DNA of 64,000 nt from Kitasatospora cheerisanensis KCTC 2395 (GCF_000696185.1 NZ_KK853997.1:4423981-4487980), one strand, 5' to 3'; shown: positions 42,958-53,982, counted from the stretch's first letter. The notes: generated from the sequence alone by a model not told the origin. Program-made: numbers and translations.

Positions 42958-44098
42958 ATGGGCCCACACCCCGCTGTCGCGGCGATACGCCTCGCCGTCC
43001 GCCGTACCCTCGCCGAGCTCGCCGCCGAGGCCGGCGTCAGTCCCGGCGGCCCGGTCCGCGCCCGCACCGGACCCCCGCCCAGGCCTCCCCGCTGCCCGCG
43101 CTGGCCACCACCGCCACGGTGCCGGGCACGCTGATCGGCAACGCCCGCCGCCACCCCTCCGGCCTGCCCCGCACCCCGGCCGCCCCCGGCTCCCGCTGGT
43201 GCTGGTCGCGGTCTCCGGCGGCGCCGACTCGATGGCGCTGGCCACCGCCACCGCCTTCGAGGCCCCCAAGCTCGGCCTGCGGGTCGGCGCCGTCACCGTC
43301 GACCACGGCCTGCAGGACGGCTCCGCCGAACGCGCCGAACAGGTCGCCGTCCGGCTGCGCGAGCTCGGCCTGGACCCGGTCGAGGCGGTCGCCGTCCGGG
43401 TCGGCCGCGAGGGCGGCCCGGAGAACGCCGCCCGGGAGGCCCGCTACGCCGCGCTGGACTCCGCCGCCGAACGGCACCGCGCGCTCGCCGTGCTGCTCGG
43501 CCACACCCGCGACGACCAGGCGGAGACCGTGCTGCTCGGCCTGGCCCGCGGCTCCGGCGCCCGCTCGCTGGCCGGGATGCCCGCGCAGAAGGGCCGCTAC
43601 CGCCGCCCGCTGCTGGAGCTCGACCGCGCCGCCACCCGGCAGGCCTGCACCGCGCAGTCCATCCCGGTCTGGGACGACCCGCACAACACCGATCCGGCCT
43701 ACACCCGCTCCCGGGTCCGCCACGAGGTGCTGCCGGTGCTGGAGAAGCACCTCGGCGGCGGCGTGGTCGAGGCGCTGGCCCGCACCGCCCGGCTGTTCCG
43801 CGACGACGCCGACGCGCTCGACCAGTGGGCCGCCCTCGCCGAGCGCGACCTGCGCGCCCCCGACGGCGCGCTCGACGTGGGCAAGCTCTCCGAACTGCCC
43901 CCCGCCGTGCGCCGCCGGGTGCTCCGCCGCGCCGCCCTGCGCGCGGGCTCCCCGGCCGGCGACCTGTTCGCCCGGCACCTGGAAACCGTGGACTCGCTGG
44001 TCACCGGCTGGCGCGGCCAGGGCCCGCTGCACCTACCCGGGGGCGTCGAAGCCGTGCGCCGGTGTGGCACGCTGGTGTTTCGGCGGCAGGGCGACTGA
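42958..44098 (+). pseudogene. tilS: tRNA(Ile)-lysidine synthetase TilS, frameshifted twice as read
   Basis: TilS converts C34 of the AUA-decoding tRNA-Ile to lysidine and is normally essential. The N-terminus is read from the ATG at 42958 with AAGGAG. Frame shifts occur near 43071-43083 and 43181-43192, both in G/C runs; adding one base at each gives about 380 residues. The PP-loop motif SGGADS and the block HTRDDQAETVLLGLARG are intact. Read as given, only a partial protein could start at the GTG at 43199. Because the gene is essential, sequencing error is by far the likeliest reason. Confidence 0.88.
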
Positions 44099-44161
44099 GC
44101 ACGAACCAGTCGTACCGCCGCCGCCGAACCCAGACCCCGAACGTTTGAGGACGTATCCCCG

Positions 44162-44716
44162 GTGGACCAGAACGACATGGGCGCAGACCTCGCGAAGGTG
44201 CTCATCAGCAAGGACGAGATCGACGCCAAGCTGGTGGAGCTGGCCGCGCGGATCGACCAGGACTACGCGGGGAAGGACCTCCTGCTGGTCGGCGTCCTCA
44301 AGGGCGCCGTGATGGTGATGGCCGACCTGGCCCGGGCCCTGCACAGCCAGGTGACCATGGACTGGATGGCCGTGTCCTCGTACGGCATGGGCACCAAGTC
44401 CTCGGGCGTGGTGCGCATCCTGAAGGACCTGGACACCGACATCGCCGGCCGTGACGTGCTGATCGTCGAGGACATCATCGACTCCGGCCTGACCCTGTCC
44501 TGGCTGCTCGGCAACCTCGGTTCGCGCGGCCCGGCCTCGCTGAAGGTGTGCACCCTGCTGCGCAAGCCGGACGCCGCCAAGGTCGAGATCGACGTCGAGT
44601 ACGTGGGCTTCGACATCCCCAACGAGTTCGTGGTCGGCTACGGCCTGGACTACGCGGAGAAGCTGCGCAACCTGCCGTTCATCGGCACGCTGGCGCCGCA
44701 CGTCTACGGGGGCTGA
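44162..44716 (+). CDS. hpt: Hypoxanthine phosphoribosyltransferase
   Basis: A 184-residue purine salvage enzyme that makes IMP or GMP from hypoxanthine or guanine and PRPP. The PRPP-binding motif VLIVEDIIDSGLT is present, as are LLLVGVLKGAV near residue 40 and the base-contact VGFDIPNEFVVGYGLDY. The GTG start is conserved in position. It follows tilS and precedes ftsH, the standard actinobacterial order. Confidence 0.95.
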   Translation: MDQNDMGADLAKVLISKDEIDAKLVELAARIDQDYAGKDLLLVGVLKGAVMVMADLARALHSQVTMDWMAVSSYGMGTKSSGVVRILKDLDTDIAGRDVLIVEDIIDSGLTLSWLLGNLGSRGPASLKVCTLLRKPDAAKVEIDVEYVGFDIPNEFVVGYGLDYAEKLRNLPFIGTLAPHVYGG

Positions 44717-44728
44717 ACCGTTCGGGCG

Positions 44729-44760
44729 ACGGGTGGGAACAGGGCACTGTTCCCACCCGT
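44729..44760 (+). terminator. Terminator after hpt
   Basis: A 14-bp perfect stem, ACGGGTGGGAACAG with CTGTTCCCACCCGT and a GGCA loop, starts 13 bases after the hpt stop. It makes ftsH a separate transcript. Confidence 0.8.
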
Positions 44761-44906
44761 TGTGCGGGGGTAGGAAAATAGGCCGCACCGTGGTGTGATC
44801 CCGTCGTGAGCGGGGGGCGCTGCGGTACGGTCCAATCAACCGCTCGTCTGACGAGCACATATCGGAAGCGCCGCGGCCGACGGCCGACCAGCGCCCGTTG
44901 AATGGC

Positions 44907-44937
44907 AGGAGGGACGGGGCGGTGACGCCCCGCATGG

Positions 44938-44940
<3 letters not shown>
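44907..44940 (+). promoter_or_regulatory. ftsH ribosome site with intervening GNRA hairpin
   Basis: The Shine-Dalgarno AGGAGGG (44907-44913) is 24 bases from the ATG at 44938. Between them lies a perfect hairpin, GGGGCG-GTGA-CGCCCC (44916-44931), whose GTGA loop is a GNRA tetraloop. If folded, the effective spacing becomes 8 bases, ideal for initiation. Melting the hairpin would lower translation, so it may be a control element. Confidence 0.55.
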
Positions 44941-46980
<2,040 letters not shown>

Positions 46981-47090
46981 TCGACCGGACACCTGTTCGG
47001 AATGGATGCCGCGTTTCCGGGGTTTGTACCCTGGAGGCGCGGCATTCGTGCTGCACGGAACCTTTCCCTCTGACGAGCAGCGAGGCACGC

Positions 47091-47696
47091 ATGATCGATC
47101 CGGTGACGCTCGACGGTGAGCCCCCCGTCGGCGAGTTCGACCAGAAGCGGGCCGAGAACGCCGTCCGCGAGCTGCTCATCGCCGTCGGCGAGGACCCGGA
47201 CCGCGAGGGCCTGCTGGAGACCCCGGCCCGGGTCGCGCGCGCCTACCGCGAGATATTCGCGGGCCTGTGGCAGCAGCCGGAGGACGTGCTCACCACCACC
47301 TTCGACCTCGGCCACGACGAGATGGTGCTGGTCAAGGACATCGAGGTGTACTCCACCTGCGAGCACCACCTGGTCCCGTTCCGCGGCGTCGCGCACGTCG
47401 GCTACATCCCGTCCGTGAGCGGCAAGATCACCGGCCTGTCCAAGCTGGCCCGGCTGGTCGACGTGTACGCCCGCCGCCCGCAGGTGCAGGAGCGCCTCAC
47501 CAGCCAGGTCGCGGACGCGCTGATGCGGATCCTGGAGCCGCGCGGCGCCATCGTGGTGATCGAGTGCGAGCACATGTGCATGTCGATGCGCGGCATCCGC
47601 AAGCCCGGCGCCACCACCGTCACCTCGGCGGTGCGCGGCCAGCTGCGGGACCCGGCCACCCGGGCCGAGGCGATGAGCCTCATCATCGGGCGATGA
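47091..47696 (+). CDS. folE: GTP cyclohydrolase I
   Basis: A 201-residue enzyme for the first step of tetrahydrofolate synthesis, GTP to dihydroneopterin triphosphate. The zinc and active-site motifs STCEHHLVPF and ECEHMCMSMRG are intact, as is the helix SKLARLVDVYARRPQVQERLT. It begins 110 bases after ftsH and is the first of four folate genes here (folP, folB and folK lie 3.6-6.7 kb downstream). Confidence 0.96.
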   Translation: MIDPVTLDGEPPVGEFDQKRAENAVRELLIAVGEDPDREGLLETPARVARAYREIFAGLWQQPEDVLTTTFDLGHDEMVLVKDIEVYSTCEHHLVPFRGVAHVGYIPSVSGKITGLSKLARLVDVYARRPQVQERLTSQVADALMRILEPRGAIVVIECEHMCMSMRGIRKPGATTVTSAVRGQLRDPATRAEAMSLIIGR

Positions 47697-47726
47697 GGCA
47701 CTGCCGGGTGGCCGTCCGGCGCCCCG

Positions 47727-48911
47727 TCAGGGCCGCGGTTCGCGGTCCTGCGGGCGCGCCAGGTGGTCGCTGAGCCACTCCAGGGTGGCCGGGAGTTCGC
47801 GGCGCCAGGTCTCGAAGGAGTGGCCGCCGTCCGGCAGCATCAGCGAGTCCACCAGGAACTCGGGGTGGTTCTCGGCGGCCTGCTTCGCGGTGGCGAGGAA
47901 CTTCTGGGTGGCCTGGTAGTCGTCCTCCGCGTGGGTGGAGACCACCAGCAGGGACGCGGCCGGCGCGGGCAGGTTCTTCAGCCGCCAGTTCAGGTCCGAC
48001 TGTCTCGCCGCGTCCGCGTCGCCCCGGAACAGGTCGCCGTCCGTCCACCGGTCGTTCGGCACCGTGTAGTCCGGGTGCATCCCGGCCGCGTTGTGGTACG
48101 CGTCCGGGTGGCGCATCGCCAGCCGCAGCGCGCAGGACCCGCCGGTCGAGTAGCCGAACACGCCCCAGGACTCCGCCCCGCGGCCCAGCCGGTACGCCGA
48201 GCGCAGCGCGGCCGGCACGTCCTTGACGAACCAGGTCTCGGTCTTCGGCCCGCCGGGGACGTCCACGCACTCGGTGTCCCGCGGCGGGACGACGGTGGGG
48301 CGGGCCATCACGATCACCGTCGGCGCCATCTGGCCGGAGCGCTGCAGCTCGGCGGCGGTCTGCGGCAGCTGCAGGCTGTCCACCAGGTTCAGCGTCGGAC
48401 CCGGGTAGCCGGCCAGCGCGACCAGCACCGGGAAGTGCTCGCGGCCGTAGCGCGGATTGAAGTACTCGGGCGGCAGGTAGACGAACACCTGGTCCGACAG
48501 CCCCGACTCGGTGCCGGTCAGCCGCACCGAGTCGATCCGGCCGACCTCCTCGGGCTTGCCGGCCGGCAGCACGTCCTTGACCGTCTCCAGCCCGCCCTCG
48601 TCGGTCGGCTGGACCAGCTTGTCGCCGTCCGGCACGGCGCCGGGGGTGCGCGCCGAGGTCAGCGCGAGCGGGGCGGCCGCGCCGGGGCGCAGCAGGTCGT
48701 TCCAGGAGGTGTAGAAGCCGTACGCGTTGTTCACCGACAGCAACAGCACCGACAGCGCCGCCGATTGAGTGACCGTCAGCAGGCCGAGCCGGCCGAGCAC
48801 CGGCAGCGGGCGCTGCGCCGACAGCCGCGGCCACAGCCAGAGAGTGGCGATCAGGGCCCCCACGGCCACCGCGATCAGCGCGTACACCAGTGTCCGGCTG
48901 GTCAGCTCCAT
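47727..48911 (-). CDS. Membrane-anchored alpha/beta-hydrolase (esterase D/antigen 85-like)
   Basis: A 394-residue protein with two N-terminal membrane segments (about residues 7-28 and 43-65) and an extracytoplasmic esterase domain of the PF00756 type. The nucleophile elbow is GYSTGG and the catalytic His is in LPDGGHSFETW near the end. It may act on cell-envelope esters or acyl donors; the substrate is unknown. Start at ATG 48911 with GAGAGG ten bases upstream. Inserted between folE and the DUF2156 gene, and convergent with folE. Confidence 0.85.
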   Translation of the reverse strand: MELTSRTLVYALIAVAVGALIATLWLWPRLSAQRPLPVLGRLGLLTVTQSAALSVLLLSVNNAYGFYTSWNDLLRPGAAAPLALTSARTPGAVPDGDKLVQPTDEGGLETVKDVLPAGKPEEVGRIDSVRLTGTESGLSDQVFVYLPPEYFNPRYGREHFPVLVALAGYPGPTLNLVDSLQLPQTAAELQRSGQMAPTVIVMARPTVVPPRDTECVDVPGGPKTETWFVKDVPAALRSAYRLGRGAESWGVFGYSTGGSCALRLAMRHPDAYHNAAGMHPDYTVPNDRWTDGDLFRGDADAARQSDLNWRLKNLPAPAASLLVVSTHAEDDYQATQKFLATAKQAAENHPEFLVDSLMLPDGGHSFETWRRELPATLEWLSDHLARPQDREPRP

Positions 48912-49231
48912 GCCTTCCGATCCTCTCGACTCCCGCTCCGCCATCGTGGTCTGACGGTCCGTCGGAAGCGCGTGGGGGTAGTCTGACCGAGCGTCGGAAA
49001 CCAGTACGACCGGATGACTGCGCGAACGGGAACCGTCGCCCTAGAATGCGGCGTCCACCGGTTGGAATCGCGCCGAACCGCCGTGCCGGCGGCCACGGGT
49101 GCGGCATCGGTGGTACCCGCCGCATCCCCCGGTCCGGCGAGCGGGACCGCTCGAACCGGGCCCCGGACGGACGGGCTCCTCCGTCCCATGGACCCCTCTT
49201 GACGTGCGGATTGCCAGAAAAAGGAACAGTC
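48912..49231. other. Intergenic region between esterase and DUF2156 genes
   Basis: A divergent region of about 320 bases. It holds a -10-like TAGAAT (49042-49047) without a well-spaced -35. Open frames here show no coding character. No terminator hairpin was seen. Confidence 0.4.
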
Positions 49232-49324
49232 ATGAAGGTTCATCACAACCCGGCGCCCGGGGTGCGCGCGCAGCGCCCGGGTGCCTCTAGGCTGGGTTCC
49301 CATGAGCGCTCCCGTGTCCGCTGA
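49232..49324 (+). CDS. Possible 30-codon upstream ORF overlapping the DUF2156 gene
   Basis: An ATG at 49232 has an excellent ribosome site (AAAAAGGAACAGTC before it) and opens a 30-codon frame starting MKVHHNPAPGVRAQ. It runs 23 bases into the DUF2156 gene in another frame. It could be a translated leader or a remnant start. The strong Shine-Dalgarno is seen; expression is inferred. The same stretch contains the -10 of the downstream gene, so only a longer transcript would carry it. Confidence 0.3.
   Translation: MKVHHNPAPGVRAQRPGASRLGSHERSRVR
49288..49293 (+). promoter_or_regulatory. -10 element of the DUF2156 gene
   Basis: TAGGCT lies 8 bases before the ATG at 49302, which has no Shine-Dalgarno, so a leaderless transcript is likely. 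No clear -35 was found. Confidence 0.5.
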
Positions 49325-51140
49325 GACCACGACCGACCAGCCCCGACGGCGGGGGCTGCAGGCGCTTCGGTCCCAGGCGTCCGCCGTGCCACGGCGATGG
49401 CTTCCGGGCGTCGTCGGCTACGCCTGCCTGGTCATCGGACTGATCGACATCGCGTGTGCGGTCTTCCCCCGGCTCCGGCTCACCCGGATGCACGTGTGGG
49501 CCGGCCAACTGCCCGGCGGCACCACCACCTTGGCCGCCGCCGGCACCCTGATGGTCGGCATGCTGCTGGTGCTGCTCGCGCACGCGCTGCGCCGCCGCAA
49601 GCGGCGCGCCTGGCGCGCCGTCTGCGTGCTGCTGCCGGTCGGCGCCGCGCTGCACCTGCTGCGCTGGCACCAGTTCGGCCAGGCCGCGATCTCGCTGGCG
49701 CTGCTCGCGGTGATGCTCGTCCACCAGCGCGAGTTCTACGCCAAGGCCGACCCGCGCACCCGCTGGCGCGCGGTGCTGAACTTCGTCGTGCTCGGCGCCG
49801 TCTCGGTGCTGCTCGGCCTGGTCATCGTCTCGGTCCGCTGGAAGGCCGAGGTCGGCGACCCGTCGCTGTTCCAGCGCCTGGAGCACGTCGGCTACGGCCT
49901 GTTCGGCTTCGAGGGACCGATCCACTACACCACCGACCGGATCAGCGACCTGGTCGGCTACTCGCTCGGCGCGCTCGGCCTGGTCACCGCCCTCACCACC
50001 GCGTACCTGGCGCTGCGCCCCGAGAAGCCCGAACCCGAGCTCACCCCCGAGGACGAGCTCAAGGTCCGCGAACTGCTCGCCCGGCACGGCAAGCGCGACT
50101 CGCTCGGCTACTTCGCGCTGCGCCGCGACAAGAGCGTGCTGTTCTCGCCCACCGGCAAGGCCGCGATCTCCTACCGGGTGGTCTCCGGCGTGATGCTCGC
50201 CTCCGGCGACCCGGTCGGCGACGTCGAGGCCTGGCCCGGCGCGATCAAGGTCTTCATGACCACCGCCCGCGAACACGCCTGGGTGCCCGCCGTCATGGGC
50301 TGCTCCGAGGTCGGCGGCGAGGTCTGGACCCGCGAGGCCCAGCTGGACGCGCTCGAACTCGGCGACGAGGCCATCGTCGACACCGCCACCTTCTCGCTCT
50401 CCGGCCGCGCCATGCGCAACGTCCGCCAGATGGTCAAGCGGATCGAGCGCAACGGCTACTCCTGCAAGGTCCGCCGGGTCGGCGACCTCACCCAGGACGA
50501 GAAGCGCCGGATCGCCGACGCCGCGGCCCGCTGGCGCGGCACCGACACCGAACGCGGCTTCTCGATGGCCCTCGGCCGGTTCGGCGACGCCGGCGACGAC
50601 GACTGCGTGGTCGTCACGGCGCACAAGGCGCCCGAGGAGGGGGAGACCGACTCCGGCGACGACCTGAAGGCGGTGCTGCACTTCGTCCCCTGGGGCGAGG
50701 ACGGCATCTCGCTGGAACTGATGCGCCGCGACCGCGAGGCCGACCCCGGCCTCAACGAACTGCTGATCGTCGCCGCCCTCCAGGAGGTCGGCGCGATGGG
50801 CATCCGGCGGGTCTCGCTGAACTTCGCGATGTTCCGCTCGGCGCTCGCCCGCGGCGAGCGGATCGGCGCCGGGCCGGTGCTGCGCGCCTGGCGCGGACTG
50901 CTGGTCTTCCTGTCGCGCTGGTTCCAGATCGAGTCGCTGTACAAGTTCAACGCGAAGTTCCAGCCCACCTGGGAGCCCCGCTTCCTGGTCTACCAGCACA
51001 CCCGGGACCTCCCGCGGATCGGCTTCGCCGCGATGCAGGCGGAGGCGTTCATCACGCTGGGCATGCCGCGGTTCGGGCGCAAGCGCCAGCGGCAGGGGCT
51101 GATGCCGGAGACGCCGGTGCAGCTGGGCAAGGCGGCGTAG
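49302..51140 (+). CDS. DUF2156 phosphatidylglycerol lysyltransferase-like protein
   Basis: A 612-residue membrane protein. About six membrane segments in residues 40-250 precede a cytosolic GNAT-like DUF2156 domain (residues 265-580), as in MprF/LysX-type aminoacyl-phosphatidylglycerol synthases. Domain features include GYFALRRDKSVLFS, AISYRVVSGVMLASGDPVGD and LNFAMFRSALARGE. No lysyl-tRNA synthetase domain follows, unlike mycobacterial LysX. It probably modifies membrane lipids or uses an aminoacyl-tRNA; the substrate is not proven. Confidence 0.88.
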   Translation: MSAPVSAETTTDQPRRRGLQALRSQASAVPRRWLPGVVGYACLVIGLIDIACAVFPRLRLTRMHVWAGQLPGGTTTLAAAGTLMVGMLLVLLAHALRRRKRRAWRAVCVLLPVGAALHLLRWHQFGQAAISLALLAVMLVHQREFYAKADPRTRWRAVLNFVVLGAVSVLLGLVIVSVRWKAEVGDPSLFQRLEHVGYGLFGFEGPIHYTTDRISDLVGYSLGALGLVTALTTAYLALRPEKPEPELTPEDELKVRELLARHGKRDSLGYFALRRDKSVLFSPTGKAAISYRVVSGVMLASGDPVGDVEAWPGAIKVFMTTAREHAWVPAVMGCSEVGGEVWTREAQLDALELGDEAIVDTATFSLSGRAMRNVRQMVKRIERNGYSCKVRRVGDLTQDEKRRIADAAARWRGTDTERGFSMALGRFGDAGDDDCVVVTAHKAPEEGETDSGDDLKAVLHFVPWGEDGISLELMRRDREADPGLNELLIVAALQEVGAMGIRRVSLNFAMFRSALARGERIGAGPVLRAWRGLLVFLSRWFQIESLYKFNAKFQPTWEPRFLVYQHTRDLPRIGFAAMQAEAFITLGMPRFGRKRQRQGLMPETPVQLGKAA

Positions 51141-51142
51141 GC

Positions 51143-51279
51143 GGAACCAGGGGCGCGGGGAACCGCGCGAAGCGGGAGGCGACCAGCGCAAGATCGCGAT
51201 CTCGGACGGCGACTCGCCGTTGATCGCGACCTTGCCGACGTGCGCTCCTTGCTCGCGCAGTTCCCCGCGCCCCCGTTCC
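51143..51279. repeat. Large imperfect inverted repeat, Streptomyces-type
   Basis: The left arm starts at GGAACCAGGGGCGCGGGG and the right arm ends CCCCGCGCCCCCGTTCC. Inner parts also pair (GATCGCGATCTCGGACGGCGA with TCGCCGTTGATCGCGACC). The whole could fold into one long hairpin. The GGCGCGGGGAAC motif is a repeat I know from many Streptomyces intergenic regions. It lies between the DUF2156 gene and folP and may terminate transcription. Confidence 0.75.
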
Positions 51280-51321
51280 CGCGCCCGCTTGCCCTCGTCC
51301 CCACCGCGGATAATGGGTCGT

Positions 51322-52179
51322 ATGAGCGAAAACCTCCCTGGTCTGCCCGTCCTCGACCGTTGTGCGGTGATGGGGGTGGTGAACGTCACGCCGGACTCGT
51401 TCTCGGACGGCGGGATGTGGCTGGATCCGGCGAAGGCCGTCGCGCACGGGCTGGACCTGGTGGCGCGGGGGGCGGACCTGGTCGACGTGGGCGGGGAGTC
51501 GACCCGGCCGGGCGCGGTCCGGGTGACGGAGGAGGAGGAGCTGCGCCGGGTGGTGCCGGTGGTGACCGAGCTGGCCCGGGCCGGGGTGGTGGTCTCGGTG
51601 GACACCATGCGGGCGGCCGTGGCGCGGGCCGCGGTGCGGGCGGGCGCGAAGATCGTCAACGACGTGTCCGGAGGACTCGCGGACCCGGCGATGGCGGCCG
51701 TCGTCGCCGAGACCGGCGCGCCGTTCGTGGTGATGCACTGGCGCGGGCAGTCGGCGGACATGTACGCGCAGGCGGTGTACGAGGACGTGGTCGCGGACGT
51801 GGTGCGGGAGCTGACCGACCGGGTCGAGGACCTGCTGGCGGCCGGGGTGAAGGAGGATCAGCTGATCCTGGACCCGGGCCTGGGCTTCGCCAAGACGAGC
51901 GAGCACAACTGGGCGCTGCTGGGCCGGCTGGACGCGCTGACGGCGCTGGGACGGCCGGTGCTGGTCGCGGCTTCGCGCAAGCGCTTCCTGGGTACGCTGC
52001 TGGCCAACCCGGAAACCGGGGAGCTGCGCCCGGCGCGGCAGCGGGACGACGCGACGGCGGCGGTCTCGGTGCTGTCGGCGAAGGCGGGTGCCTGGGCGGT
52101 ACGGGTCCATGACGTGTCCGGCACGGCTGACGCCGTACGAGTCGTCGCGGCCTGGGAGCAGGCGGCGCAGAGGGGGTAG
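51322..52179 (+). CDS. folP: Dihydropteroate synthase
   Basis: A 285-residue TIM-barrel enzyme that joins p-aminobenzoate to the pterin pyrophosphate and is the sulfonamide target. Motifs: NVTPDSFSDGG, DVGGESTRPGA, ILDPGLGFAKT and SRKRFLG, all standard. The ATG is 7 bases after a GATAAT element and lacks a Shine-Dalgarno, so it may be leaderless. The next gene begins 3 bases after its stop. Confidence 0.96.
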   Translation: MSENLPGLPVLDRCAVMGVVNVTPDSFSDGGMWLDPAKAVAHGLDLVARGADLVDVGGESTRPGAVRVTEEEELRRVVPVVTELARAGVVVSVDTMRAAVARAAVRAGAKIVNDVSGGLADPAMAAVVAETGAPFVVMHWRGQSADMYAQAVYEDVVADVVRELTDRVEDLLAAGVKEDQLILDPGLGFAKTSEHNWALLGRLDALTALGRPVLVAASRKRFLGTLLANPETGELRPARQRDDATAAVSVLSAKAGAWAVRVHDVSGTADAVRVVAAWEQAAQRG

Positions 52180-52181
52180 GC

Positions 52182-52679
52182 GTGGCGGAGGCAGTGAGCG
52201 GAAACGACCGGGCGGCGGCGCTGGAACCGGACGAGGAAGCCGTGCTGGCGGCCAATCAGGCGCTGTACGAGGCACTGGAGAACGGCGACCTGGAGGCCGT
52301 CGAGTCGATCTGGCTGGGGCCGGGCGAGGCGGACGACAAGGGCGGGGTGTTCTGCGTGCACCCGGGCTGGCCGGCGCTGGTGGGCCGGGCCCAGGTGACC
52401 AGGTCGTACATGCTGATCATGGCGAACACCGAGTACATCCAGTTCTTCCTGACGGACGTGGAGGTGGACGTCCACGGCGATGTGGCGCTCGTCACCTGCA
52501 CGGAGAACATCCTGTCCGGCGGCGAGCCCGAGGAGGAGGGCGAACTGGGGCCGCTGGTGGGCGGGAAGGTCGTGTCGACGAACGTGTTCCGGCGCACTCC
52601 GGACGGCTGGAAGCTGTGGTCGCACCACGGATCGCCGGTGCTCACCAGCGGCGACGACGAGGACGACGAGGAGGACTGA
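52182..52679 (+). CDS. NTF2-like (SnoaL-type) protein in folate operon
   Basis: A 165-residue NTF2-fold protein. Pattern: N-terminal helices AVLAANQALYEALENGDLEAVESIW, the HPGW turn, then strands IQFFLTDVEVDVHGDVALVTCTE and VFRRTPDGWKLWSHHGSP. The C-terminus is a run of Asp and Glu. Its GTG is 3 bases after folP, so it is cotranslated, and folB follows. Its constant link to folate genes in Streptomyces suggests an accessory role, unproven. Confidence 0.82.
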   Translation: MAEAVSGNDRAAALEPDEEAVLAANQALYEALENGDLEAVESIWLGPGEADDKGGVFCVHPGWPALVGRAQVTRSYMLIMANTEYIQFFLTDVEVDVHGDVALVTCTENILSGGEPEEEGELGPLVGGKVVSTNVFRRTPDGWKLWSHHGSPVLTSGDDEDDEED

Positions 52680-52841
52680 GCCGCCGTCCGTCAAGGGCCG
52701 CGGTGGCCGGTCCGATCGGGTGGGCGGCCGGGGAGGCGGTCCGGGCCGGTCGGTGCTCGAAGGTAGATTCGAGGGGCGGCGGGCGACGGTGCCCGCCGGT
52801 CCCCGCTCCGGCGGGGCCGTCAGCTGGGAGCAGTGATTCTT

Positions 52842-53204
52842 GTGCTGGACCGCGTCACCCTGCGTGGGCTCCGTGCCCGCGGCCACCACGGCGTCTTCGA
52901 ACGGGAGCGGATCGAGGGTCAGACCTTCGTCGTCGACCTGACGCTGTTCCTGGACACCCGGCCGGCCGCCGCGAGTGACGACCTGACCCGCACCGCGCAC
53001 TACGGCGTGATCGCGGAGGAGGTCACCGCGGTGATCGCGGGCGACCCGGTCGACCTGATCGAGACGCTGGCCCAGCGGATCGCCGACCAGTGCCTGCGGC
53101 ACGAGGTGGTCGAGGAGGTCGAGGTCGTCGTGCACAAGCCCGACGCCCCGATCACCGTCCCGTTCGACGACGTCACCATCACGATCCGCCGGAGCCGCGC
53201 CTGA
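52842..53204 (+). CDS. folB: Dihydroneopterin aldolase
   Basis: A 120-residue enzyme that makes 6-hydroxymethyl-dihydropterin. The substrate-binding features LRGLRARGHHGVFERER, the catalytic Glu region, LIETLAQRIAD and HKPDAPI are present. I use the GTG at 52842, 11 bases after GGGAG; a GTG at 52833 is too close to it. A short hairpin (CCCCGC-TCCG-GCGGGG, 52801-52816) precedes the ribosome site. The stop overlaps an upstream folK ATG by one base. Confidence 0.94.
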   Translation: MLDRVTLRGLRARGHHGVFERERIEGQTFVVDLTLFLDTRPAAASDDLTRTAHYGVIAEEVTAVIAGDPVDLIETLAQRIADQCLRHEVVEEVEVVVHKPDAPITVPFDDVTITIRRSRA

Positions 53205-53239
53205 TGGCGCCCGGTGGAGCCCGAGTGGAGGGAACTCCC

Positions 53240-53839
53240 ATGGCCACCACAGACCCGACCGCCACGCCGACCACGTTCGACCTGCAGGGCAAGGTGGACC
53301 GCGTGGAATCCACCCTGCACGAGTCACGGACCGCCGCGGTCGCGCTCGGCAGCAACCTGGGCAACCGCCTGGAGACCCTGCAGGGCGCCGTCGACGCGCT
53401 GGAGGACACCCCGGGCGTGCGGGTGACCTCGCTGTCCGCGGTGTACGAGACCGACGCCGTCGGCGGCCCCGCCGACCAGCCGAGCTACTTCAACGCCGTC
53501 GCGGTACTGCGCACCTCGCTGCCGCCGCAGGACCTGCTGGAGCGGGCCAACGCGGTGGAGGACGCCTTCGGCCGGGTACGCACCGTCCGCTGGGGCGCCC
53601 GCACCCTGGACGTCGACATCCTCGCCTACGAGGGCGTCCGCAGCGACGACCCGCAGCTGACCCTGCCGCACCCGCGCGCCCACGAGCGGGCGTTCGTGCT
53701 CGCCCCCTGGCAGGACGCCGACCCGCAGGCCGAGCTGCCCGGCCACGGCCCGGTCTCCGAACTGCTGGCCGGCCTCGGCGGCCCCGAGGCGCAGGGCGTG
53801 CGGCTGCGCGCGGACCTGCAGCTGCGCCTGCCGGAGTGA
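53240..53839 (+). CDS. folK: 2-amino-4-hydroxy-6-hydroxymethyldihydropteridine diphosphokinase
   Basis: A 199-residue kinase that pyrophosphorylates hydroxymethyl-dihydropterin, supplying FolP. Motifs: ALGSNLGNR, YETDAVGG with QPSYFNAV, and RWGARTLDVDI. The start at ATG 53240 has GGAGGG 7 bases upstream; an ATG at 53204 overlapping folB is possible. About 35 residues precede the catalytic domain, longer than in E. coli. Confidence 0.94.
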   Translation: MATTDPTATPTTFDLQGKVDRVESTLHESRTAAVALGSNLGNRLETLQGAVDALEDTPGVRVTSLSAVYETDAVGGPADQPSYFNAVAVLRTSLPPQDLLERANAVEDAFGRVRTVRWGARTLDVDILAYEGVRSDDPQLTLPHPRAHERAFVLAPWQDADPQAELPGHGPVSELLAGLGGPEAQGVRLRADLQLRLPE

Positions 53840-53982
53840 GCCGTCCGGGAACTTCCGACGGGGCGCAGGCGTAGCTCCCTGCGGGTGCGGCCCGGCCGGT
53901 ACGGTGGGCTGATCGCCGTGCCCCGTCGAAGCCCGGGGCCGTCCGAGACCGGGTCGAACCACTGGGAAGGAAGCCCGTCCGC

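Noticed and set aside
43071..43192. Programmed frameshifting in tilS
   Set aside because: No slippery sequence plus pseudoknot is apparent, and similar single-base losses occur in eight unrelated genes of the window. Sequencing error explains all.
49014..49202. 62-codon ORF in the esterase/DUF2156 gap
   Set aside because: No ribosome site, Ala/Thr/Pro/Arg-rich composition typical of noncoding GC-rich DNA, and no recognisable motif.
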